Shown here piece after piece: positions 1-6,620 of a stretch of DNA of 64,000 bases; position 1 is the first letter of the stretch, and every line of letters starts with the position of its first letter. The DNA comes from Paenibacillus sp. HB172176 (lineage in GTDB: Bacteria > Bacillota > Bacilli > Paenibacillales > Paenibacillaceae), in NCBI RefSeq assembly GCF_011947265.1, contig NZ_JAATHD010000018.1, positions 62,001 through 126,000 on the forward strand, in the 5' to 3' direction. The translations under genes and the position numbers were made by a program. The notes beneath the pieces were generated by a model. The model saw only the letters and a program-made list of their open reading frames with translations. It did not search any database and had not been told where the DNA came from.

Positions 1-305
1 CCTCCATGGCGCTGGAGGATGCTCTGATGTTGGGGAAATGTTTAAGAGATATCGGGGATGTCGAAGGAGCCTTCGATCAATTCCAATCCTTGAGAAAAGA
101 GCGCGTCGAACGGATTATCCAATATTCCCGCAGTTTGGGCCAGCGCAAATACGCTACCAATCCTGTTCAGGTATTTTTCCGCGATCTGATGATGCCCCTG
201 TTCTTGAAATCGGCCAACAAGGACTCGCACAGCTGGATGTATGATTATCGTCCGCAGTGGAATGAACGCCTGCAGACAGACCGCGATGTAGTTCATCATG
301 ATTGA
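1..305 (+). CDS. FAD-dependent monooxygenase, C-terminal end (partial)
   Basis: The reading frame is open from the left edge of the window, so only the last ~100 codons are visible. The segment starts S-MALEDALMLGKCL, the conserved helix that closes the FAD site in class A flavoprotein monooxygenases (usually GxxxALEDA). It continues with a helical tail typical of the C terminus of FAD_binding_3 proteins. Such enzymes hydroxylate small aromatic or polyketide-like substrates using NAD(P)H and O2. The stop overlaps the start of the multicopper oxidase gene by 8 bases, so the two are probably co-transcribed and translationally coupled. The substrate cannot be judged from this fragment. Confidence 0.8.
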   Translation, partial: SMALEDALMLGKCLRDIGDVEGAFDQFQSLRKERVERIIQYSRSLGQRKYATNPVQVFFRDLMMPLFLKSANKDSHSWMYDYRPQWNERLQTDRDVVHHD

Positions 306-2382
306 AGCGTTCCTGGGCTTCGAATTCATTCTATTGCTGCTCTTGATGCTCCTCTGGGGAGCGGCCGCCTTTGCCGTCAATCATCTGAAATATGTTCAAT
401 CGAATAGCGCTTTTGTGACTCGTTGGCGAAAGGCGGCCAGAGCAAGCTCTCTCATCGGCCTGGCATTACTGTCGTTATGGATATTGGATCTGACGCTGGT
501 ATGGATTCATTTTGGCTGGCTGTTCGTTATGGACCGATTCGCGGTTGTCATGCCTCTTCTCCTTGTGCCGGCGGCGGCAGTTCTGTTCGTCGCCTTGCCG
601 GAGCTGGCTTCAACGAGCGGCAAGCACTCGCTGCGCGCAGCCATTGTGCCGATTCATGCAATGCTCGCGGGAACCCTGCTTGCCTTCTATCTGGTCACCA
701 TGCATATTCCAGCCATTCCTGAGAGCGAGGATATCTTGCTGCATGGAGGCATACTCGCTTTGACCGCGGCAGCGTTGTGGATCTATCATTCAGCCAGGCT
801 GAATCGCTTGAAGCAGCGGCAGCCCGCTCTACTCGCAAGAGTGGTCAGAGGCCTGCTCATGTGCTCGCTTGCCATTATTATAACGTTTACGGGATTCACC
901 CTCTCCATGAAAAACAGCGAACTGCCCGGCACGATGGCCATGGTTCATCAAGCATCCGCCGATTTTGGCGGCGGGGCTCCCTTTGCCCTTGGCGCTATGC
1001 ATGGGAGTATGGATCATGGGAGCTCGAGTCATGGGGGCAGTCCTACTACCCTTGACGAGAGGATTAGCGTCGACGATCTGAAAGGCCCTCAAGATCAAAA
1101 GCCCGATCGGCGATATGAGCTCATTGCCGAGAAACAAACCGTCAAGCTGGCTTCCGGACAATCCATTGAAGCTTGGACCTTTAACGGTCAAGCACCGGGG
1201 CCTCAGCTCGTCGCCGATGAAGGCGATCTTGTAGAGGTCGTCTTGAGGAACAACAATATAGAGGACGGCGTCACGCTGCATTGGCACGGAATCGACGTTA
1301 GGAACGCGGAGGACGGAGTTGCCGGCATGACGCAGAATGCCGTACTGCCCGGCGAATCCCATACGTACCGGTTCGTCGTGAATGAATCCGGCACCCATTG
1401 GTATCATTCGCATCAGCAATCGTCCTTGCAAGTGAGGGAGGGATTGTTCGGCTCGCTTGTCATCCGTCCGGCGGACGAGAAGATAGACACAGAGATGGTT
1501 GATGCGACCCTAATCGCCCACAGCTGGATGAAGCCCGATGGGACTATCATTCCGGCGCTGAATAGCAACGACGGGTTCCAGAGCAAGAAGACAGCACCCG
1601 GCACCCTTATGCGGCTGCGGCTTGTTAACGCGGACAATGCCATACGCACATTTTCTCTGAACGGCGCTTCCTATCGTGTAACGGCGATAGACGGCTATCG
1701 ATTGAATAGGCCCGGTTCGTTGACCGACAGCCTGCTCAATATCGGAGGCGGCGGCCGCTACGATATCGAGTTCATAATGCCGGAAACTCCTGTGACTTTG
1801 GCGTTGCACATCGACGGCAACCCAATCGGATACGTCTATAGTGCGGACGGGAAAGCGGCCGCGGAAAGTCTGGAGCATGGCGAACCGCTGGACATCTACT
1901 CCTATGGCGAGCCTGCCCAGGCGTCATTCGACGCAACAACGAAGTTCGATCGTTCCTTCACGCTCATTCTGGATCAAACCTACTTCGGATTCTACAATGG
2001 GCAAGGGGGATCGCAATGGATCATCAACGGGGAAACCTTCCCTGATACGCCTACGCTGATGGTCAGGGAGGGAGATCTTGTGAAAACGAGCTTCGTGAAC
2101 CGCAGCTTTGCCGATCATCCCTTCCATCTGCACGGCCATCATGTGCAGCTGCTCAGCAAGAACGGCCGACCGGTCAGCGGCAGTCCGCTCATCCTGGACA
2201 CTGTAACCGTCATGCCGGGCGAAACAATCGAGGTCGCCTTCCTCGCCAACAATCCCGGTCTATGGATGGATCATTGCCACAACCTGGAGCATGCCATGCT
2301 CGGGATGACGATGCATGTCGCATACAAGCATGTCTATAGCCCGTATGCGATCGGCGACGATACCGGCAATCATCCGGAATAA
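298..2382 (+). CDS. Membrane-anchored multicopper oxidase
   Basis: 694-residue protein. About six hydrophobic segments fill residues 4-205. A Met/His/Gly/Ser-rich linker (about 214-245) follows, and then a three-domain multicopper oxidase. All four copper motifs are visible: LHWHG near residue 328, HWYHSH at 367-372, HPFHLHGH at 607-614 and HCHNLEHAMLGM from about 660, which includes the type 1 His, Cys and an axial Met. The family oxidises metals, phenols or similar substrates and reduces O2 to water; the membrane anchor places the catalytic part outside the cell. The start ATG lies inside the end of the FAD monooxygenase gene and has only a weak ribosome binding site, so coupling is likely. 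Specificity (Cu+, Mn2+, phenolic pigment precursor) is not visible. The multi-span N terminus is longer than in soluble CotA/CueO-type oxidases. Confidence 0.88.
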   Translation: MIEAFLGFEFILLLLLMLLWGAAAFAVNHLKYVQSNSAFVTRWRKAARASSLIGLALLSLWILDLTLVWIHFGWLFVMDRFAVVMPLLLVPAAAVLFVALPELASTSGKHSLRAAIVPIHAMLAGTLLAFYLVTMHIPAIPESEDILLHGGILALTAAALWIYHSARLNRLKQRQPALLARVVRGLLMCSLAIIITFTGFTLSMKNSELPGTMAMVHQASADFGGGAPFALGAMHGSMDHGSSSHGGSPTTLDERISVDDLKGPQDQKPDRRYELIAEKQTVKLASGQSIEAWTFNGQAPGPQLVADEGDLVEVVLRNNNIEDGVTLHWHGIDVRNAEDGVAGMTQNAVLPGESHTYRFVVNESGTHWYHSHQQSSLQVREGLFGSLVIRPADEKIDTEMVDATLIAHSWMKPDGTIIPALNSNDGFQSKKTAPGTLMRLRLVNADNAIRTFSLNGASYRVTAIDGYRLNRPGSLTDSLLNIGGGGRYDIEFIMPETPVTLALHIDGNPIGYVYSADGKAAAESLEHGEPLDIYSYGEPAQASFDATTKFDRSFTLILDQTYFGFYNGQGGSQWIINGETFPDTPTLMVREGDLVKTSFVNRSFADHPFHLHGHHVQLLSKNGRPVSGSPLILDTVTVMPGETIEVAFLANNPGLWMDHCHNLEHAMLGMTMHVAYKHVYSPYAIGDDTGNHPE

Positions 2383-2386
2383 GCAA

Positions 2387-2421
2387 GCGAGGCCCCGAAT
2401 GCTAACTTAAGCGGGCCTCGC
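2387..2421. terminator. Bidirectional terminator between convergent genes
   Basis: GCGAGGCCC (2387-2395) pairs with GGGCCTCGC (2413-2421) around a 17-base loop. It lies just after the stop of the oxidase gene and 8 bases from the stop of the convergent Uma2 gene. A pyrimidine-rich stretch follows on the plus strand. Confidence 0.7.
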
Positions 2422-2428
2422 TCTCCTC

Positions 2429-3010
2429 TTATCTAAGCTTCAACACATCCTTGACTGTGAAGCTTACGCATGATATTCGCTCCGAATTCACAGTATCGTC
2501 CTGGGCGAATAATTGAAGCAGCTCATACGGTTGTCCTGTCTCCGCCTGAACGTACTGCTCCACGGTCAAATTCGACGGATCGACGATCCAATATTCCCCT
2601 ACGCCGAATCGCGCATAAGACTCTTTCTTCATAATACGGTCCCGCTTGGCGCTGTTTGGCGAGATGATCTCAATAACGAGATCCGGCGGGCCGACAACAG
2701 CATGCTCTTCAATAATTGCAGTTCGGCTGCGATGAATCATTAATATATCCGGCTGCCTTGTTTCATTATCCGACAAAATGACATCGATAGGAGAAGACAT
2801 AATAATGTATTGCAATTCACATGAATCTGTCAGAGCGTGTTCCATTTGATGGGCAATTCGTTGATGCGTCGTTGTCGGGGAAGGCTTCAGCTCCAAAATT
2901 CCGCCAACAACTTCATATTGGTTCCCATCCTCGGGTAGACCATAATAATCCTCCACCGTCCAGCCTGATTCCTTAATCTTGAATCCTCGGTCCTTGCTTT
3001 TGTATTCCAC
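2429..3010 (-). CDS. Uma2 family putative restriction endonuclease (first of three)
   Basis: 193-residue PD-(D/E)xK nuclease-fold protein of the Uma2 family. Visible family blocks are WTVEDYYGLPEDGNQYEVV near the N terminus, QPDILMIHRSR, PPDLVIEIISPNSAKRD and GVGEYWIVDP. The start is set at GTG 3010: it has a GGAGG at 3019-3023 eight bases upstream, gives the usual family length, and lies downstream of a good promoter (TTGGAA-17-TAAAAT). The longer frame reaching 3085 would begin upstream of that promoter and is rejected. The biological role of Uma2 proteins is poorly known; they often occur in many copies per genome. Two further copies are in this window, at about 26.7 and 48.2 kb. The gene is single and monocistronic. 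Confidence 0.85.
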   Translation of the reverse strand: MEYKSKDRGFKIKESGWTVEDYYGLPEDGNQYEVVGGILELKPSPTTTHQRIAHQMEHALTDSCELQYIIMSSPIDVILSDNETRQPDILMIHRSRTAIIEEHAVVGPPDLVIEIISPNSAKRDRIMKKESYARFGVGEYWIVDPSNLTVEQYVQAETGQPYELLQLFAQDDTVNSERISCVSFTVKDVLKLR

Positions 3011-3044
3011 TGGCAGCGCCTCCAGTCTCTTCTTAATTACCGTT

Positions 3045-3073
3045 ATTTTACCACACATACGTTCGTATTCCAA
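3045..3073 (-). promoter_or_regulatory. Sigma-A-type promoter of the first Uma2 gene
   Basis: Minus strand: -35 TTGGAA (3068-3073), 17-base spacer, -10 TAAAAT (3045-3050). Transcription would start near 3038, just ahead of the ribosome binding site for GTG 3010. This decides against the longer reading frame. Confidence 0.6.
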
Positions 3074-3131
3074 GCGGAAATGCATTCGTTCTCAAGCGCA
3101 TAAGATGGCAAATACGATGAGAGTCACGACA

Positions 3132-4520
3132 TTATCCAACTGCCTTCCTACCGACAAAAGCAAACGAAAGCAAGCTGCCGCAAACTAAAATAATCGTTGT
3201 AACGAGCAAGGACACATGCATCCCCGCGACGAAGCTCCCGCTTCCGCTAATAATCGAGCCCAGAATGGCTACTCCCAGCGTCGCGCCGAGCTGGCGGCTC
3301 GCGTTCAGCGCCCCCGAAACGGCACCGGACTGCTCCTTTGGAGCCGATCCCATTACGGCCGCCATCAACGACGGAATCGTAAAGCTCACTCCGAATCCGA
3401 GCAGCAGCAGCCCAATCGACGTTACCGCATAGCCGCTTTCCACATCCAGCCGAAGGAGCAGCAAAGCGCCCAGGGCCGCTAATGCGAATCCCGCCGTCAT
3501 CGGCATCCGCGCTCCGATCCTGCCCACGATTCGCCCTGTGAGAATCGGGTTGAAGGCCATCGGAATCATCATGGGCAGCAGCGCCAGACCGGCAGCATGG
3601 GCCGACAGCCCCCGCAATTGCTGGAAGAACAGCGGCAGGATGAACAGGCTCCCGGACAAGCCAATGTTAATGAGCATACCCGCAAGCAAGCCCGCCGATA
3701 TCGTGTAATTCCTGAACAGACGCAGCGGCAGCAGCGGCGACTTCACTCGAAACTCCACGATGACGAACAATACGACGCAGAGCGCCGCCAGGCCAAACGC
3801 CGCCGCAATAGGCCCGGAGCCCCACCTTTCGCTCTCCCCTTCCATTAACCCGTAAGACATGAAGACAATCGCTCCAATAGCCAGTGTTTGCCCTGCCAGA
3901 TCAAGCTTTCTGCCCGGATTGCGAGGCGCTTCGGCAATAAATCTCGAGGTGATGATCAGACTTAGAATGGCAATTGGAATATTGAGCAGAAAAATACTGC
4001 GCCAGCCGAAGGAGTCCACCAAAACCCCTCCGACCACCGGACCCGCCGCCATGGCAATCCCGGTAACGGCTGCCCATATTCCCATCGCGCGGGCTCGCTC
4101 TGCGGAGTCCGGGAACGCATGAACGATAAGCGTCAGCGAGGCCGGGAGCAGCGCAGCGCCGCCGATTCCAAGAATCGCGCGCCAGGCAACAAGCTCGCCA
4201 AGCGAACCGGAAGCAGCCGAAACCGCGGAAGCCGCGAGGAAAATGACCAGGCCGCTCAGAAAGATTCGCTTGGCCCCAAACCTGTCCGCGATCGTGCCCA
4301 TGGAGAGCATAAGGCCGGCGAATACGATGGTATAGGCGTTGACGACCCATTGAAGCCCGGACAAGCCTCCTCCCAAGTCGGTCCGAATATCCGGCAGCGC
4401 GACGCTGACCACGGTCATATCGAGCAGCACCATAAAGTAGCCCAGCGAAATGCCGATTAGCAGTATGATTTTGGAAAGCTTGCCCGCTTTCAGCTCTTGT
4501 ACATACATGGCTTTTTCCAA
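3132..4520 (-). CDS. MFS drug:H+ antiporter, DHA2 (14-TM, EmrB/QacA-like)
   Basis: 462-residue integral membrane protein. It shows the DHA2 signature in TM1 (GYFMVLLDMTVVSVALPDI, residues ~27-45), the loop motif DRFGAKRIFLSG after TM2 and the antiporter motif C region AGPVVGGVLVDSFGWR near residue 160. The family exports hydrophobic drugs, dyes or antibiotics using the proton gradient. The start is TTG 4520 with AGGG seven bases upstream; ATG 4508 is a weaker alternative. It is transcribed away from the MmyB-like regulator gene at 4721, the usual layout for an efflux pump and its local regulator. The exported compound is unknown. Confidence 0.88.
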   Translation of the reverse strand: MEKAMYVQELKAGKLSKIILLIGISLGYFMVLLDMTVVSVALPDIRTDLGGGLSGLQWVVNAYTIVFAGLMLSMGTIADRFGAKRIFLSGLVIFLAASAVSAASGSLGELVAWRAILGIGGAALLPASLTLIVHAFPDSAERARAMGIWAAVTGIAMAAGPVVGGVLVDSFGWRSIFLLNIPIAILSLIITSRFIAEAPRNPGRKLDLAGQTLAIGAIVFMSYGLMEGESERWGSGPIAAAFGLAALCVVLFVIVEFRVKSPLLPLRLFRNYTISAGLLAGMLINIGLSGSLFILPLFFQQLRGLSAHAAGLALLPMMIPMAFNPILTGRIVGRIGARMPMTAGFALAALGALLLLRLDVESGYAVTSIGLLLLGFGVSFTIPSLMAAVMGSAPKEQSGAVSGALNASRQLGATLGVAILGSIISGSGSFVAGMHVSLLVTTIILVCGSLLSFAFVGRKAVG

Positions 4521-4618
4521 TTGAAATCCCTCATTCCGCTTAAGTTTCGAACGCTGCTTGAAGGAGCTTTAAAGGAGCTTACTCCCTCCAGCGCGTTTTC
4601 CATCCTCCTCCGCAAGTG

Positions 4619-4676
4619 TATAATGAAAGGAATACTAGAACGAGATGAGGCTTTATCCTAGGAGAAATAATCCTAG
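4619..4676 (+). promoter_or_regulatory. Promoter and candidate operator of the MmyB-like regulator
   Basis: A perfect -10 TATAAT is at 4619-4624, but the matching -35 (TTTTCC at 4596-4601, 17-base spacer) is poor, as at activator-dependent promoters. Downstream lies an inverted repeat CTAGGA-7-TCCTAG (4658-4676) in the leader, a candidate binding site for the regulator itself. The operator role is inferred from position only. Confidence 0.4.
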
Positions 4677-4720
4677 CCTATTCGGATAAAAGCACGCAAA
4701 AATAAGGAGGAAAGTCAGGG

Positions 4721-5587
4721 ATGGAGCATTCGGAATATTCGAATAAGGAACGATTGCAGGAGCTTGCGCAATTTCTGAAATCGCGCCGAGAGCGGATAAC
4801 GCCTGAGCAGGCCGGCCTGCCGAGCGGCGGACGCCGCCGTACGCCCGGACTTCGGCGGGCGGAAGTAGCGATGCTCACAGGCATCAGCGCCGACTGGTAC
4901 ACTTGGCTGGAGCAGGCTCGCAGCATTCAAGTGTCCGCGCAGGTACTTGAGAGCATCGCCAGAGCACTGCAGCTCGATGCGAACGAGCGCAGGCATCTCT
5001 TCCTGCTTGCTCTACAGCAGCCTCCCGCGGATCTGGCGCCGGTGGACAGCGGCATTAGCCCGGAGCTGCAGCGATTTCTCGATCTGCAGAGCCCAAGCCC
5101 CGCCTTCGTGACCGATCAGCGCCTGAACGTCGTGGCGTGGAACGGAGTGACGCGCCTTATCTATGGCGACTACCAGGCGATGTCGGAGCGCGACCGCAAT
5201 TCGGTATGGCGCACTTTCACTTCGCCTTATGTACGGAGCTTGCTTAAGGAAACCTGGGAGACCCATGCCAGACATCGTCTCGCACAGTTCAGAGCAAGCT
5301 ACGGGAAGTTCGCAGGCGATCCCTGGTGGATGGCATTCATTGAGGAACTAAGGCAGACAAGCGAGGAATTCAGAGAGTGGTGGCCGCAGCATGATGTGCT
5401 CAATGGACCCGAAGGCGAAAAGCTCAACTACCATCCGGCTGTCGGGCGGCTGCGGTTTCATCAACTATCATTCCAGGTGTCCGACGCTCCCCATCTAACC
5501 CTAACGATTAATATGCCTTCGATGGAAGACGGTACCATCGCCAAACTGAAAAGGCTGCTGGAATCAGCAGCCTTGCAACCAATATGA
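4721..5587 (+). CDS. XRE-family regulator with MmyB-like ligand domain
   Basis: 288 residues. The N-terminal Cro/C1-type helix-turn-helix includes RRTPGLRRAEVAMLTGIS and the typical WYTWLEQ segment (about residues 40-70). A C-terminal MmyB-like domain (about 110-285) includes FVTDQRLNVVAWNG. Proteins of this build control neighbouring transporter or dehydrogenase genes in response to small ligands; MmyB of Streptomyces binds a fatty-acid-like ligand. An AAGGAGG is well placed before the ATG. It is divergent from the MFS exporter gene at 3132-4520, so control of that exporter is the simplest role. The last codons overlap a terminator hairpin that serves the opposite strand. Confidence 0.85.
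   Translation: MEHSEYSNKERLQELAQFLKSRRERITPEQAGLPSGGRRRTPGLRRAEVAMLTGISADWYTWLEQARSIQVSAQVLESIARALQLDANERRHLFLLALQQPPADLAPVDSGISPELQRFLDLQSPSPAFVTDQRLNVVAWNGVTRLIYGDYQAMSERDRNSVWRTFTSPYVRSLLKETWETHARHRLAQFRASYGKFAGDPWWMAFIEELRQTSEEFREWWPQHDVLNGPEGEKLNYHPAVGRLRFHQLSFQVSDAPHLTLTINMPSMEDGTIAKLKRLLESAALQPI
5551..5574 (-). terminator. Terminator of the methyltransferase gene, embedded in the regulator ORF
   Basis: AAGGCTGCTG (5551-5560) and CAGCAGCCTT (5565-5574) form a perfect 10 bp stem with a GAAT loop. On the minus strand the stem is followed by TTTTC, so it fits a terminator for the methyltransferase gene ending at 5639. It lies inside the last codons of the convergent regulator gene. Confidence 0.5.
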
Positions 5588-5638
5588 GGAATGAGATTCC
5601 ATAGCTGACCATTCATTGTGTGCATTTGCACAAAATAT

Positions 5639-6433
5639 TCATGATTCAAATTCATTTCTCTTAGCAAGAAACAAAACCACAGCCTGAGGCTTGTGATAGA
5701 TGTCGCCACTTGCTTCAATTGCGCCTCTGATCTCAGCGAACAATTCATGCCGAATCGCTTCTGGAATTAATCGATGTCTGGAATTTGTGTTCAATAACGC
5801 AATATATTCTTCTGCCGTATACGTATGATGACAAGCGTATCGCTTCACTTCGAGTTCCTTGAAAAGACCATTCGCCAACGTCAAAGCTGATCGTTTTTCT
5901 ATGATTTGCTCCAGTGTTGGATTCTTTGAATCATCCAATTGCTGCGCATGCCTCCGATAGCTCTCTCGAATGAGATTCGAGACTTCGTCATAGGTCGGAA
6001 CATGTACTGTCCAGAACAAAGCGATTGAGCCGTCATTGTCAAGCAAGTCATAGACCTTGCGATAGCCCAGCTCCTGCGGCTCAACAAAGTGAAAAGCAGT
6101 GCCGGATATAGCTAACGCGAAGCCGCCGCTCTTCTCACTATTCCATGTTTCAAAGGGAGCCTGAATGACACTAACATTGGGATAACTTCGAAATTTGGTT
6201 TGTGTGAATGCAGCCAAATGTTCACCCAGCTCCACACATGTCACATGGTCATAACCAAGGTCGACAAGTCCTCTCGTAGCCTGCCCTGTGCCGCAGCCGA
6301 TTTCGAGAATGGATGAATCTGACGCAATTCCTGAATAGGCCAAAATATCTGCAAACAGCTGATCAGGATAGCTGGGCCTATGCTTATCATATTCGTCTGC
6401 AATCTCGTTGAAGGTATGTATTCTTTTCATCAT
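5639..6433 (-). CDS. Class I SAM-dependent methyltransferase
   Basis: About 264 residues. Motif I ILEIGCGTGQATRGL (about residues 41-55) binds S-adenosylmethionine. An upstream FNEIADEYDKHRPSYP block is typical of the Methyltransf_11/25 group of small-molecule methyltransferases. The start is chosen at ATG 6433 (or the adjacent ATG 6430) because AAAGGGGG lies four to seven bases upstream; the frame extending to 6493 has no ribosome binding site. Monocistronic, with a terminator embedded in the convergent gene downstream. The substrate cannot be read from sequence. Confidence 0.83.
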   Translation of the reverse strand: MMKRIHTFNEIADEYDKHRPSYPDQLFADILAYSGIASDSSILEIGCGTGQATRGLVDLGYDHVTCVELGEHLAAFTQTKFRSYPNVSVIQAPFETWNSEKSGGFALAISGTAFHFVEPQELGYRKVYDLLDNDGSIALFWTVHVPTYDEVSNLIRESYRRHAQQLDDSKNPTLEQIIEKRSALTLANGLFKELEVKRYACHHTYTAEEYIALLNTNSRHRLIPEAIRHELFAEIRGAIEASGDIYHKPQAVVLFLAKRNEFES

Positions 6434-6556
6434 TGTACCCCCTTTGAATGGATAAGATAGTTTTATATTACGCTTAATAGAGCAATCTTTCACACATTTT
6501 CGACCAAACGTTCAGAGATAGCATCAACTGAGTTTCAGTTTATTCGTTAATGGTCG

Positions 6557-6593
6557 TAAAAAGCCCGATGACGAGTTCCGCCATCGGGTTTTT
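6557..6593. terminator. Terminator downstream of the secreted GH16 gene
   Basis: CCCGATG (6564-6570) pairs with CATCGGG (6582-6588), with A-run and T-run flanks. Read on the minus strand it follows the GH16 stop and ends in CTTTTTAC. It would also work on the plus strand. Confidence 0.7.
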
Positions 6594-6620
6594 GCTGTAT
6601 TAATCTAAAAAGAAATATGC

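Noticed and set aside
3010-3085. Longer N terminus of the first Uma2 protein
   Set aside because: The extra codons contain the -35 and -10 elements of its promoter; GTG 3010 has the ribosome binding site.
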